Assembly (NCBI RefSeq): GCF_029639405.1
Contig: NZ_CP121274.1
Span: 2,046,001 to 2,110,000 of the forward strand
Direction of reading: 5' to 3'
Length of the DNA: 64,000 nucleotides
Origin: Microbacterium proteolyticum
GTDB taxonomy: Bacteria > Actinomycetota > Actinomycetes > Actinomycetales > Microbacteriaceae
The notes beneath the pieces are model-generated. The model saw only the letters and a program-made list of their open reading frames with translations. It was not told the origin of the DNA and made no database searches. The translations under genes and the position numbers were made by a program. The number at the start of each line of letters is the position of its first letter. Positions within the stretch are counted from its first letter, which is position 1. This document shows, piece by piece, positions 27,003-35,655 of this stretch.

Positions 27003-28454
27003 ATGGTGCAGAGCTTCGAGCGCAAGCAGTCCGTCGCGATCGTCGGCGGTGGACCCGGCGGCTACGAAGCGGCTCTCTCCGCCGCCCAGCTGGGCGCCGA
27101 CGTGACGCTCGTGGAGCGGGCGGGCGTGGGCGGCTCGGCCGTCATCACCGACGTCGTGCCCTCGAAGACGCTCATCGCGACCGCCGACGCGGCCGTGGCG
27201 ATCCGCAGCGCCAGCGAGCTGGGTGTGCAGCTGTTCGCCAAGGACGACCGCGGCAAGCCGCTGACCCCCGAGGTCGCGATCAACCTCGCCGCGGTGAATC
27301 AGCGGCTCCTCTCGCTCGCGCGGCAGCAGTCCGACGACATGCGCTCGTCGCTCCTCGACGCGGGCGTCCGCATCATCTCCGGCCACGGTCGCCTCGACGG
27401 TTCCGGCGCCGTGGTCGTCTCGACCGAGGCGGGCGGCACCGACTTCGACCGCATCGAGGCCGAGACGCTCGTCGTCTCCGTCGGCGCGTCGCCGCGGGAG
27501 CTGCCGTCCGCGCAGCCCGACGGCGAGCGCATCCTCACCTGGACGCAGCTGTACAACATGAAGTCCGTGCCGCAGCACCTCGTCGTCGTCGGCTCGGGTG
27601 TCACCGGCGCGGAGTTCGCCTCGGCGTACATGAACCTCGGCGCGAAGGTCACGCTGGTCTCCAGCCGAGACCAGGTCCTCCCGGGCGAAGACCAGGATGC
27701 CGCGGCCGTCCTCGAGCGCGTCTTCCAGCGCGGCGGGATGACGCTGCTGTCGAAGGCGCGCGCCGACTCCGTCGTGAACACCGGAGAGGGCGTCGTGGTG
27801 ACGCTCGCCGACGGACGCACGATCGAGGGCAGCCACTGCCTCATGGCGGTGGGGTCCATCCCCAACACGGCCGGGATCGGCCTGGAGCAGGCGGGCGTGC
27901 AGATGACGCCGTCGGGCCACATCCGCGTGAACCGCGTCGCCCGCACGTCGGTGCCGAACATCTACGCCGCAGGCGACTGCACGAACTTCTTCCCGCTGGC
28001 TTCCGTGGCATCCATGCAGGGCCGTCAGGCCGTCTTCCACGCGCTGGGCGACGTCGTGATCCCGCTGGAGACCCGCCGGATCACCGCGAACATCTTCACC
28101 GCGCCCGAGATCGCCACCGTCGGTTTCAGCGAGCAGGACATCACGGACGGCAAGATCGCCGGCGTCGTGAAGAAGCTGCCGCTGTCGGCCAATCCGCGCG
28201 CCAAGATGCAGGGCATCACCGACGGCTTCGTCAAGCTCATCGCCCGTCAGGGCAGTGGAACCGTCATGGGTGGCGTGATCGTCGCTCCCCGCGCCTCGGA
28301 ACTCATCTACCCGATCGCGATCGCCGTCGAGCGCCGCCTCACCGTCGATCAGGTCGCCCGCGTGTTCGCGGTGTACCCGTCGCTCACGTCGAGCATCACG
28401 GATGCCGCGCGCGCGATGCACATCGTCGACCGCGACGATCCCGGCGAGGACTGA
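27003..28454 (+). CDS. lpdA: NAD(P)H-quinone oxidoreductase, LpdA-like
   Basis: This 483-residue flavoprotein belongs to the pyridine nucleotide-disulfide oxidoreductase family. FAD site VGGGPGGYEA is near the N-terminus. The place of the redox disulfide reads GVGGSAVITDVVPSKT, without the Cys pair, as in mycobacterial LpdA (Rv3303c), which reduces quinones rather than lipoamide. The NAD site VVGSGVTGAEFAS and the C-terminal dimer domain are intact. I start at ATG 27003 because AAGAAT lies 7 nt before it; ATG 26994 is the alternative. Confidence 0.9.
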   Translation: MVQSFERKQSVAIVGGGPGGYEAALSAAQLGADVTLVERAGVGGSAVITDVVPSKTLIATADAAVAIRSASELGVQLFAKDDRGKPLTPEVAINLAAVNQRLLSLARQQSDDMRSSLLDAGVRIISGHGRLDGSGAVVVSTEAGGTDFDRIEAETLVVSVGASPRELPSAQPDGERILTWTQLYNMKSVPQHLVVVGSGVTGAEFASAYMNLGAKVTLVSSRDQVLPGEDQDAAAVLERVFQRGGMTLLSKARADSVVNTGEGVVVTLADGRTIEGSHCLMAVGSIPNTAGIGLEQAGVQMTPSGHIRVNRVARTSVPNIYAAGDCTNFFPLASVASMQGRQAVFHALGDVVIPLETRRITANIFTAPEIATVGFSEQDITDGKIAGVVKKLPLSANPRAKMQGITDGFVKLIARQGSGTVMGGVIVAPRASELIYPIAIAVERRLTVDQVARVFAVYPSLTSSITDAARAMHIVDRDDPGED

Positions 28455-28548
28455 GCTTCGGGCCGAGCCGACCGCGCGCCGTGCGCACGACGCCCGGCGC
28501 CTCGGACGCGCAGCGTCGCTCCGCGGAGGGCGGCGTCGCACACCGTGC

Positions 28549-28615
28549 CGATAAACGCGATCCGCGGCGAGAAACGCCTTGTCGTGGCGTTTCCCCTCGT
28601 GGATGCCGTTTATCG
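28549..28615. repeat. Family III nested-hairpin element, copy A (67 nt)
   Basis: The outer arms CGATAAACGCGATCC and GGATGCCGTTTATCG pair at 13 of 15 positions. The inner stem GAAACGCC/GGCGTTTC (28571-28578, 28586-28593) is perfect with a 7-nt loop. It lies between the convergent ends of the quinone reductase and accA3 genes. Copy B at 39260 has the same length and stem positions. The 28455-28743 gap otherwise holds only the 15-bp tandem repeat and a terminator. Confidence 0.82.
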
Positions 28616-28674
28616 CACAACTGCGCGTCGCACAGCTGCGTGCCGCACAACTGCGCGTCGCGCAAGTGCGCAAG
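28615..28674. repeat. 15-bp tandem repeat, about four units
   Basis: Units are GCACAACTGCGCGTC, GCACAGCTGCGTGCC, GCACAACTGCGCGTC and a diverged GCGCAAGTGCGCAAG. Units 1 and 3 are identical. The array begins at the last base of the family III element. It reads in one frame as a pentapeptide-like AQLRV repeat, but no credible gene contains it. Confidence 0.75.
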
Positions 28675-28694
28675 GCGGGAACGCTGCAATGCGA

Positions 28695-28726
28695 CGACGC
28701 CGCGCCCCCGGAGGGACGCGGCGTCG
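28695..28726 (-). terminator. Terminator hairpin after accA3
   Basis: CGACGCCGCG (28695-28704) and CGCGGCGTCG (28717-28726) form a perfect 10-bp stem around a 12-nt loop, 17 nt beyond the accA3 stop on the minus strand. No U-tract. Confidence 0.6.
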
Positions 28727-28743
28727 GATGCGCGGAGGATGCC

Positions 28744-30510
28744 TCAGCTGATCAGCAGCAGCTGGTGACCCGCCGAGACGGTGGTGCCGGGGCTGGCGTC
28801 GATGCCGGCGACGGTGCCGTCCTTGTGCGCCTGGATGGGCTGCTCCATCTTCATGGCCTCGAGCACGACGACGAGGTCGCCCTTGACGACCTGCTGGCCC
28901 TCCTCGACGGCGATCTTGACGACCGTGGCCTGCATCGGCGACTTCACCGCGTCACCGGTGGCCCCGGCGGTCGGCGATGCGGCGTGCGACCGACGCGACG
29001 GCGGTGCGACGGCCGGGCGGCCCGGCTTCGCTGCGGGGGCGGCGATGCGGTCGGGGAGGCTCACCTCGAGTCGCTTGCCGCCGACCTCGACCACGACCGT
29101 GTGTCGACCGGGCGCCTCGACGGGGGGCTCGAGCTCGCCGTCCCACGCGGGGATGTCGTTGACGAACTCGGTCTCGATCCAGCGGGTGTAGACGCCGAAC
29201 GTGCCGTCCTCGGCCGTGAACGCGGGGTCGCGGACGACCTTGCGGTGGAACGGGAGAACGGTGGGGAGCCCGGCGACCTCGAACTCGTCGAGCGCGCGGC
29301 GCGAACGCTCCAGAGCCTCGGCGCGGTCGCGCCCGGTCACGATGATCTTCGCCAGCAGCGAGTCGAAGGCGCCGGAGACGCTGTCGCCCGCCGTCACGCC
29401 GGAGTCGAGGCGCAGCCCCGGGCCGCCGAAAGTCTTGAAGACGTGGATCGGGCCCGGCTGCGGGAGGAAGTTCCGGCCGGGGTCTTCGCCGTTGATGCGG
29501 AACTCGATCGAGTGGCCGGTGGGCGCGGGGTCGTCGTAGCCGAGCTCCTCGCCCTCGGCGATGCGGAACTGCTCGCGCACCAGGTCGATTCCGGTGACCT
29601 CTTCCGACACCGGGTGCTCCACCTGCAGGCGGGTGTTGACCTCGAGGAACGAGATCGTGCCGTCGGCGCCGATGAGGAATTCGCACGTCCCGGCACCGAC
29701 GTAGCCGACCTCGCGGAGGATGGCCTTGGATGCCGAGTAGAGGATCGCGTTCTGCTCGTCGCTGAGGAACGGCGCGGGGGCCTCCTCGACGAGCTTCTGG
29801 TGACGGCGCTGCAGAGAGCAGTCGCGCGTGGAGACGACGACGACGTTGCCCGCGGCATCCGCCAGGCACTGGGTCTCGACGTGGCGGGGCTTGTCGAGGT
29901 ACTTCTCCACGAAGCACTCGCCGCGACCGAAGGCTGCGACGGCCTCGCGGGTCGCCGACTCGAACATCTCGGCGACCTCGTCGAATTCGCGCGCGACCTT
30001 GAGGCCGCGTCCGCCGCCGCCGTACGCCGCCTTGATCGCGATGGGGAGGCCCACATGCTCGGCGAAGGCGATGACCTCGTCGGCGCCGGCCACCGGCCCG
30101 GGGGTTCCGGGGGCGAGGGGGGCCCCGACCTTCTCGGCGACGTGGCGCGCGGTGACCTTGTCGCCGAGCGCTTCGATCGCCGCGGGCGACGGGCCGATCC
30201 AGACGAGGCCCGCGTCGATGACGGCGCGGGCGAAGTCGGCGTTCTCGGCGAGGAATCCGTATCCGGGGTGGACGGCGTCCGCGCCGGAACGGCGGGCGAC
30301 CGAGAGGATCTTCTCGATCGAGAGGTAGGTGTCGGCGCTGGTGGCGCCGTCGAGCGCGTACGCCTCGTCGGCGAGGCGGGTGTGCAGGGCGTCCCGGTCC
30401 TGGTCGGCGTAGACCGCGACGGAGGCTTTGCCCGAATCGCGTGCGGCGCGGATGACACGGACGGCGATCTCGCCGCGGTTGGCGACGAGTACCTTGGCGA
30501 TCTTCGGCAT
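28744..30510 (-). CDS. accA3: Acyl-CoA carboxylase alpha subunit (biotin carboxylase and biotin carrier)
   Basis: This 588-residue protein carboxylates biotin with ATP and bicarbonate and carries the carboxybiotin to the beta subunit. The biotin carboxylase domain covers about residues 1-450 ([13 protein letters not shown] at the start, ATP-grasp loop [22 protein letters not shown]). An Ala/Pro linker leads to the carrier domain with biotinylated K554 in EAMKMEQP. The partners accD/accE and the biotin ligase birA are 6-8 kb away in the same window. A leaderless-type promoter precedes it. Confidence 0.96.
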   Translation of the reverse strand: MPKIAKVLVANRGEIAVRVIRAARDSGKASVAVYADQDRDALHTRLADEAYALDGATSADTYLSIEKILSVARRSGADAVHPGYGFLAENADFARAVIDAGLVWIGPSPAAIEALGDKVTARHVAEKVGAPLAPGTPGPVAGADEVIAFAEHVGLPIAIKAAYGGGGRGLKVAREFDEVAEMFESATREAVAAFGRGECFVEKYLDKPRHVETQCLADAAGNVVVVSTRDCSLQRRHQKLVEEAPAPFLSDEQNAILYSASKAILREVGYVGAGTCEFLIGADGTISFLEVNTRLQVEHPVSEEVTGIDLVREQFRIAEGEELGYDDPAPTGHSIEFRINGEDPGRNFLPQPGPIHVFKTFGGPGLRLDSGVTAGDSVSGAFDSLLAKIIVTGRDRAEALERSRRALDEFEVAGLPTVLPFHRKVVRDPAFTAEDGTFGVYTRWIETEFVNDIPAWDGELEPPVEAPGRHTVVVEVGGKRLEVSLPDRIAAPAAKPGRPAVAPPSRRSHAASPTAGATGDAVKSPMQATVVKIAVEEGQQVVKGDLVVVLEAMKMEQPIQAHKDGTVAGIDASPGTTVSAGHQLLLIS

Positions 30511-30516
30511 CCTCCC

Positions 30517-30522
30517 AGCCTA
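30517..30522 (-). promoter_or_regulatory. -10 hexamer TAGGCT of accA3, leaderless start likely
   Basis: TAGGCT is followed by GGGAGG and directly by the ATG. The GGGAGG touches the start codon, too close to serve as a normal ribosome site, so it is better read as the spacer of a leaderless promoter. Confidence 0.5.
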
Positions 30523-30587
30523 GCGAGGGGTCGTGCGGGTCTTTTGACCCTCCTCCACAAGAAACGCCGAAAAACGTGTGGGGGAGT

Positions 30588-31235
30588 CTACGAACGATTC
30601 CACAGGTCGGTCCACGATCCGCCGAGATCGCGGACGAGGCGCCGCACGGTCGACAGCGACATCCCCACCACCGTGGAGGGATCGCCCTCGACGCGCTCGA
30701 TGAACGCGCCGCCCAGGGAATCGACGGTGAACGCGCCCGCGACCAGGAGCGGTTCACCGCTGGCGACGTAGGCCGCGATCTCCTCATCGGCGACGTCGGC
30801 GGCGAAGGTCACCGATGCCTCGGCCACGGCGAACGCCTCCCGGGGCTCGTGGCCGGGGGCGACCCGGAAGACGCTGTGCCCGGAGTGCAGCACGCCCGTG
30901 CGCCCGCGCATGTCGCGCCAGCGCGCGGTCGCCGCCTCGGGGGTGTAGGGCTTGCCGAGGATCTCGTCGCCGAGCGCGAACATCGAGTCGCCGCCGATCA
31001 CGTATCCGTCGAACCCGGACCCGTCGGAGGCCAGGCGGAGCGCCACGTCTTCGGCCTTCCGCCGCGCGAGCAGGAGGACGTGCTCCGGCGCCGGCAGCGT
31101 GCGCCCCTCCGCCGCCTCGACCTCGGCGATCACCGCCTCCTCGTCGACCCGGGGGGCCCGGGCCTCGGGCTCGATTCCGGCCTGCCGCAGCAGCATGAGT
31201 CGAGCGGGGGAAGTGGATGCCAGGCACACGCGCAT
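30588..31235 (-). CDS. maf: Maf-family nucleotide pyrophosphatase
   Basis: This 215-residue Maf/YhdE-like enzyme hydrolyses non-canonical or modified nucleoside triphosphates. Family features are LASTSPARLMLL at the N-terminus, the VDEE pair, VIGGDSMF (where many homologues have ADT), and LGKP. SLGGAFIERVEGDPSTVVGM near the C-terminus is characteristic. It lies upstream of accA3 and divergent from the RNA methyltransferase. Confidence 0.93.
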   Translation of the reverse strand: MRVCLASTSPARLMLLRQAGIEPEARAPRVDEEAVIAEVEAAEGRTLPAPEHVLLLARRKAEDVALRLASDGSGFDGYVIGGDSMFALGDEILGKPYTPEAATARWRDMRGRTGVLHSGHSVFRVAPGHEPREAFAVAEASVTFAADVADEEIAAYVASGEPLLVAGAFTVDSLGGAFIERVEGDPSTVVGMSLSTVRRLVRDLGGSWTDLWNRS

Positions 31236-31241
31236 GCGTCC

Positions 31242-31247
31242 ACGCTA
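31242..31247 (-). promoter_or_regulatory. -10 hexamer TAGCGT of maf, leaderless start likely
   Basis: TAGCGT is followed by GGACGC (6 nt) and the ATG on the minus strand, within the 57-nt divergent gap. Confidence 0.5.
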
Positions 31248-31280
31248 CCGACGACGCGACCCGCCGGGACCGCCGTGTGA

Positions 31281-31286
31281 CAGGCT
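31281..31286 (+). promoter_or_regulatory. -10-like CAGGCT of the RNA methyltransferase gene
   Basis: CAGGCT is followed by CGGGGG and then the ATG at 31293. The first base departs from TANNNT, so this is a weaker case of the same leaderless arrangement. Confidence 0.35.
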
Positions 31287-31292
31287 CGGGGG

Positions 31293-32540
31293 ATGCAGAA
31301 CGGCGACCTCATCGATCTCGACATCACCGGAGTCGCCCACGGCGGCATCTTCGTCGGGCGGCACGAGGGCCGCGTGGTCTTCGTCCCGGACACCCTCCCC
31401 GGGGAGCGCGTGCGCGTGCGGCTCACCGACACGCGGAAGAAGGCGTTCTGGCGCGCCGAAGCCGTCGAGGTCCTCGAAGCGGCGCCCGAGCGGCGCGCGC
31501 ACGTGTGGCCCTCGGCCTCGATCGACCGTTCGCCCGACGAGCGCGTGGGCGGAGCCGAGTTCGGTCACATCGAGCTCGGTCATCAGCGGGCGCTCAAGGA
31601 GCGGGTGATCCGCGAGTCGCTCGAGCGCGTCGGACGTCTCGAACTGCCCGTTTCGGTGGGTCCGGCCGGGGTCGACGAGACACCGGACGGCACGCGCTGG
31701 CGGACGCGCGTGAGCCTGCACGTGGACGAGGCCGGACGTGTGGGTCCGTTCGCGCCGCGCTCGCACCGCGTGATCGAGACCCCCGATCTCCCGCTCGCGA
31801 CGGACGCGATCGCCCGTGCGGCCGCGGAGCTGCGCGGCGCGGCTCCCGGCCGGATCGACCTCGTCCAGCCGGCCGACGGGCGGGTGCGCGTCCTCCCGCG
31901 TCCCGACGGATCCCGCGCGACCGGGACGGCCGAAGTCGTCGAGGAACGCGTCGGCGACCGCGTGTTCCGCGTCGACGCGGGCGGCTTCTGGCAGGTGCAC
32001 CGCCTCGCGGCCGAAGCCCTGACGGAGGCGGTCGGCGATCTCGTCCGTGAGGCCGCGGGCGACCTGGACCCGGATGCCGTCCACCTCGACCTCTACGGAG
32101 GAGTGGGCCTCTTCGCCGCGACGCTGGCCGACATCGGCGGCGCATCCACCCGGGTCGTCAGCGTCGAGAGCGACGCCCGCGCGACCGAGCACGCGGGGGA
32201 GAACCTCGCCGAATGGGTCGGTGCCCGCGCCGAGACGGCGCGGGTCGACCGGTACGTCGCGCGGCTGCGGGCGGACGCCTCCGCGCGCGAGCGCGAGCGC
32301 CTGTCCCGCGGCGTCGTCGTCCTCGATCCTCCGCGCTCGGGCGCGGGACGGGAGGTCGTGGAGGGGATCGCGGGGCTCGATCCCCGGGTCGTCATCTACG
32401 TGGCCTGCGACCCCGTCGCGCTCGCGCGAGACCTGGCGACGTTCGCCGTGCACGGGTACCGCGTCGAGGGCGGCGTGCACGGTCTCGACCTCTTCCCCCA
32501 CTCCCATCACGTCGAGGCGGTCGTCGCCCTCCGGCGATGA
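31293..32540 (+). CDS. TrmA/RlmD-family RNA m5U methyltransferase lacking the Fe-S cysteines
   Basis: This 415-residue protein has an N-terminal TRAM domain (about 1-65) and a C-terminal SAM-dependent RNA methyltransferase domain. The catalytic motif VVLDPPRSGAGREV and nucleophile C372 in YVACDPVALARDL are intact. The usual CGGC iron-sulfur motif is replaced by GGAEFGHIE at about 86-94, so the 4Fe-4S cluster is probably absent. It methylates uridine in tRNA or rRNA; which RNA cannot be told. Confidence 0.88.
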   Translation: MQNGDLIDLDITGVAHGGIFVGRHEGRVVFVPDTLPGERVRVRLTDTRKKAFWRAEAVEVLEAAPERRAHVWPSASIDRSPDERVGGAEFGHIELGHQRALKERVIRESLERVGRLELPVSVGPAGVDETPDGTRWRTRVSLHVDEAGRVGPFAPRSHRVIETPDLPLATDAIARAAAELRGAAPGRIDLVQPADGRVRVLPRPDGSRATGTAEVVEERVGDRVFRVDAGGFWQVHRLAAEALTEAVGDLVREAAGDLDPDAVHLDLYGGVGLFAATLADIGGASTRVVSVESDARATEHAGENLAEWVGARAETARVDRYVARLRADASARERERLSRGVVVLDPPRSGAGREVVEGIAGLDPRVVIYVACDPVALARDLATFAVHGYRVEGGVHGLDLFPHSHHVEAVVALRR

Positions 32541-32589
32541 CCCGCCGATCGGCGGGTGTGCACTCCCGGCGGGGGAGGGGTCGCGCCGA

Positions 32590-32595
32590 TACGAT
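32590..32595 (+). promoter_or_regulatory. -10 hexamer TACGAT of the response regulator gene
   Basis: TACGAT is followed by 6 nt and ATG 32602, where the receiver domain begins. An in-frame ATG at 32596 touches the hexamer and is therefore the less likely start. Confidence 0.45.
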
Positions 32596-32601
32596 ATGGG
32601 G

Positions 32602-33267
32602 ATGACGCGCGTCGCCCTCATCGATGACCATGAATCGGTCCGACTCGGCCTCGAGGCGGCGTTGGCGCAGACCGAGTCGTTCCAGGTGGTCCTGTCGGGC
32701 GCGAACGTCGCCGCCTACCTCGATTGGCGCCGCACCGCGGGCGAGGCCCCGGCCGATGTCGTGGTCCTCGACCTCACGCTCGGTGACGGCACCACCGTCT
32801 CCGAGAACGTCGACCGTGTCGTGCGGGACGGCTCCAGCGTCATCATTCACAGCGTCGCCGACCGTCCGGCCGCCGTGCGCGAGGCGCTCGCCGCCGGGGC
32901 CGCGGGCATCGTGAGCAAGTCGTCGCCCACGCACGAGGTCCTCGCGGCCATCGGGACCGTCGCCCGCGGTGAGCTGCTCGACAACGTCGAGTGGGCCAGC
33001 GCGGTCGAGGGCGACCGCGAGTTCGCCGATGCGCAGCTGTCCGCGCGCGAGCGCGAAGTGCTGCGGCTGTACGCCGCCGGACTCCCCCTCAAGGCCGTCG
33101 CCGAGCGCCTCGGCGTGGCCTACTCCACGGCCAAGGAGAACATCACGCGCGTCCGCGTGAAGTACGTCGAGGTGGGGCGCCCCGCCCCGACCAAGGTCGA
33201 TCTGCTGCGACGGGCGATGGAGGACGGCATCCTCCACGAGACGCCCGAGACGCCCCGAGATGCCTGA
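32602..33267 (+). CDS. LuxR/NarL-type response regulator
   Basis: This 221-residue regulator has a receiver domain with acidic pair D8-D9 and phospho-accepting D57 (VVVLDLTLGDG), then a GerE/LuxR helix-turn-helix at about 145-205 (LSAREREVLRLYAAG). The receiver lacks the usual Pro after the acceptor Asp. Its gene overlaps the histidine kinase by 8 nt, so they form a pair. Targets are unknown; the adjacent membrane gene suggests an envelope signal. Confidence 0.92.
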   Translation: MTRVALIDDHESVRLGLEAALAQTESFQVVLSGANVAAYLDWRRTAGEAPADVVVLDLTLGDGTTVSENVDRVVRDGSSVIIHSVADRPAAVREALAAGAAGIVSKSSPTHEVLAAIGTVARGELLDNVEWASAVEGDREFADAQLSAREREVLRLYAAGLPLKAVAERLGVAYSTAKENITRVRVKYVEVGRPAPTKVDLLRRAMEDGILHETPETPRDA

Positions 33268-34519
33268 CGTCGATCGGTCGGTCCTCGACGAGGCGTGGGG
33301 GCGGATCCCGCACACGCGTGAGACGAGCGACGACCCCGGTTCGTTCACGCAGAAGCGCATCGAGCGCGTCATCACCCTGCTGGTCGGGCCGGCCTGTCTC
33401 GTCCTCGGGGTGCAGGCCTTCGTCGCCGCCTTCGGGCCGAGCGACGAAGCCCCGGGGTGGCATCTGCCCCTCGTCATCGGTGTCTTCGTCCCGCTCGTGG
33501 CGATGATTGTGGCGTGCGCCGTCAACCGGTTCGCGCGGGTGTTCTCGGGCTTGTTCGCGGTGCTGTTCATGGTCGCCCTCGCCCTCTGGCCCATCGCCAC
33601 CGTCGGCGGAGAACAGTCCCCGTCGCCCACCCAGAACCCCTGGATCTTCTACCTCATCAACGTGGCCACGGTGGCCACGGTCGTGGCCTTCCCCCTGTCT
33701 CTCCAGATCGCCTGGACGGTGGCCGCACCGCTGCTGTTCGGTGTGGTCCGTCTCATCCAGGCGGGCGGACGGTCGGAGTTCCTGCTGCCCGTCGCGCTCG
33801 ACGTCTCGTTCGCCCTGATGCTGGGCGCGGTCCTGGTGACGCTCACGTGGATGTACCGCTCGATCGCGGCGAACGTCGACGAGACGCGCGCCCGGGCCGT
33901 CGCCAGCTACGCGCAGGCTGCGGCTACCGCCGCGACCGAGCACGAGCGGGTCGCCGTCGCGGCCCTCATGCACGACAGCGTCCTGGGCGCCCTGCTGGCG
34001 GCGGAACGCGCCTCGACCCCGCGGGAGCGCACCCTCGCCGTGAGCATGGCGCGCGAGGCCCTCACGCGGCTGGCGAACGCCGAGAAGGACGCCCTCGAGG
34101 GCAGCGACGAGCCGATGGATGCCGCGGCCCTCGCCGACGACATCGAGACTTCGGCCCGCGACTTCGGGGTGGAACTGGCCGTGACGCGACGGGTGCAGGA
34201 GGGCACGCCCCGCGTTCCGGGGCGGGTGGCCCGGGCGCTCGTGCTCGCCGCGATGCAGGCCGTCGCCAACGCGGTGCAGCATGCCGAAGCGCGGGCCCTG
34301 ACCGTCGAGGTCACCGGCTCCGCCGAGCCCGGGGGAGTGACGATCCGGGTGCGGGATGCCGGTCGCGGCTTCGACGTGAATGCGATCCCCGCCGATCGGC
34401 TCGGCATCCGGGGCTCCATCATCGCGCGCGTCACGGCCGTCGGTGGACGCTCGACCCTGGACTCCTCGCCCGCGGGCACGACGGTGACCCTCGAGTGGGA
34501 GAGCGGGGACCGCTGGTGA
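33260..34519 (+). CDS. Sensor histidine kinase
   Basis: This 419-residue kinase has about five to six membrane segments between residues 37 and 200, then a dimerisation/phosphorylation region with a candidate His at 238 (VAALMHDSVLGALL). A HATPase_c domain follows at about 310-415, with N-box NAVQHAE and glycine boxes DAGRGFD and SPAGTTV. The topology is that of NarL-partner kinases with a multi-span sensor rather than a large periplasmic domain. It overlaps both neighbours. Confidence 0.9.
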   Translation: MPDVDRSVLDEAWGRIPHTRETSDDPGSFTQKRIERVITLLVGPACLVLGVQAFVAAFGPSDEAPGWHLPLVIGVFVPLVAMIVACAVNRFARVFSGLFAVLFMVALALWPIATVGGEQSPSPTQNPWIFYLINVATVATVVAFPLSLQIAWTVAAPLLFGVVRLIQAGGRSEFLLPVALDVSFALMLGAVLVTLTWMYRSIAANVDETRARAVASYAQAAATAATEHERVAVAALMHDSVLGALLAAERASTPRERTLAVSMAREALTRLANAEKDALEGSDEPMDAAALADDIETSARDFGVELAVTRRVQEGTPRVPGRVARALVLAAMQAVANAVQHAEARALTVEVTGSAEPGGVTIRVRDAGRGFDVNAIPADRLGIRGSIIARVTAVGGRSTLDSSPAGTTVTLEWESGDRW

Positions 34520-35556
34520 CCGTCCGCTCCATCCTCTCGGGCATCGGCCTGGCTTTCACGGCCTACCTCTCGGCGCGCAGCCTCCTGTGGACGCTGCCCG
34601 ACACGGTCGAACGCGGCTGGCTGCTGATCGCCGCGCTCGTGCTGTACCTCCCGATCGCCTGGCTCTGGATCCTCCTGCCGACGCGTCGCCGCGTCGCGGC
34701 TCCGGACGACGCGGACACGGACACGCGGCTCGCGCCTTCGCGATGGGCCGTCGGCCTCGCGCTGGTGGCCGCTGCGGTCGTCCCGAACGCCGCTTTCGCT
34801 GCGGTGAACGAGGCCGGGCGGTCGCAGCCCTTCGTCACGTGGGTCATCGGCGGAATCGGCGCCCTCATGACCGTCGTCATGGTGCGGCGGCGACCCGTCA
34901 TCGCCTGGATCGGCACGGGCCTCCTGGCCGTGTCGGCGGCGGCCTGGCTGGGCCCGCTCGCCGCGCTCAGCCTGGGGCTCGTGGGTTCGCTCGTCTGGGT
35001 GGCCGTGGCCCAGCTCATCACCACCGCTCTGGACCGGGTCGCCCGCGATGCGGAGCAACTGTCGGAGCTGCAGCAGGCGGCATCCGCCTGGCAGGCCTCG
35101 CAGAGCGGGCGTCAGCGCGAGCGTCGGCTGCACGTGCAGCGGGCGCTCCACGTCGCCGGTCCGGTGCTCGGTCGCACGATCGAGACGGGCGGGAACCTGC
35201 GTCCGAGCGAGAAGAACGCGGCGCGCCTCGCCGAGCAGAGCCTGCGCGACGAGTTGCGCAGTCCCCGTCTCCTCGATGAGGCGGTGCGCGCACAGATCGA
35301 TGCGGCGCGTCGTCGCGGAACGATCGTCATGCTCTTCGACGAGGGGGGCCTGGAAGACCTGCCGGCGTCGGCGTTGCGCGACATTCGGTCCGAGCTGGCG
35401 GGCATCGTCGAGGAGGCCGCGTCCGAGCGCCTGATCATCCGGACCTCGCCCCACCACGAGGTGGCGGTCACCGTCGTGGGTCGCACGGCGGCTGCGGGCG
35501 CCGGGGCCGACGACGACGACGTCGATCTCTGGCGCGAGATCCGCCGCCCGCACTGA
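34516..35556 (+). CDS. Membrane protein coupled to the two-component system
   Basis: I do not recognise a named family. The 346-residue protein has about six membrane segments within residues 1-165, then a helical region (about 170-270, Gln/Arg-rich) and a compact C-terminal domain with strand-like stretches (GTIVMLFDEGG, ASERLIIRTSPHHEVAVTVVG). The GTG start overlaps the kinase stop. Its position suggests a sensor accessory protein or the controlled function. An Asp run (DDDDVD) lies near the C-terminus. Its last codons are part of a 26-nt tandem duplication. Confidence 0.72.
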   Translation: MTVRSILSGIGLAFTAYLSARSLLWTLPDTVERGWLLIAALVLYLPIAWLWILLPTRRRVAAPDDADTDTRLAPSRWAVGLALVAAAVVPNAAFAAVNEAGRSQPFVTWVIGGIGALMTVVMVRRRPVIAWIGTGLLAVSAAAWLGPLAALSLGLVGSLVWVAVAQLITTALDRVARDAEQLSELQQAASAWQASQSGRQRERRLHVQRALHVAGPVLGRTIETGGNLRPSEKNAARLAEQSLRDELRSPRLLDEAVRAQIDAARRRGTIVMLFDEGGLEDLPASALRDIRSELAGIVEEAASERLIIRTSPHHEVAVTVVGRTAAAGAGADDDDVDLWREIRRPH

Positions 35557-35591
35557 CGCGAAGGATGCGCCGCCCGCGCTGACGCGAAGGA
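35542..35591. repeat. Tandem duplication across a stop codon
   Basis: CGCCGCCCGCACTGACGCG plus AAGGA at 35542-35565 recurs at 35568-35591 with a single mismatch, period 26 nt. The first copy contains the last codons and stop of the membrane protein gene, and the second is untranslated. It looks like a recent slippage or short duplication. Confidence 0.7.
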
Positions 35592-35593
35592 AT

Positions 35594-35624
35594 GGCCCCC
35601 GTGGCGCGAACGCCGACGGGGGCC
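35594..35624 (+). terminator. Two-tier terminator for the two-component operon
   Basis: GGCCCCCGT and ACGGGGGCC form a perfect 9-bp stem, with a second GGCG/CGCC stem and CGAA loop nested inside. It lies 38 nt after the membrane protein stop. Confidence 0.7.
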
Positions 35625-35655
35625 TGAACGGGTATCTGCATCCGGGGAAGAGTGC

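Noticed and set aside
28615..28674. CRISPR-like array
   Set aside because: Repeats are directly abutting without spacers and there are no cas genes.
28579..28740. Pentapeptide-like AQLRV reading of the 15-bp tandem array
   Set aside because: There is no ribosome site or conserved start, and the same frame runs into the terminator and the antisense of accA3.
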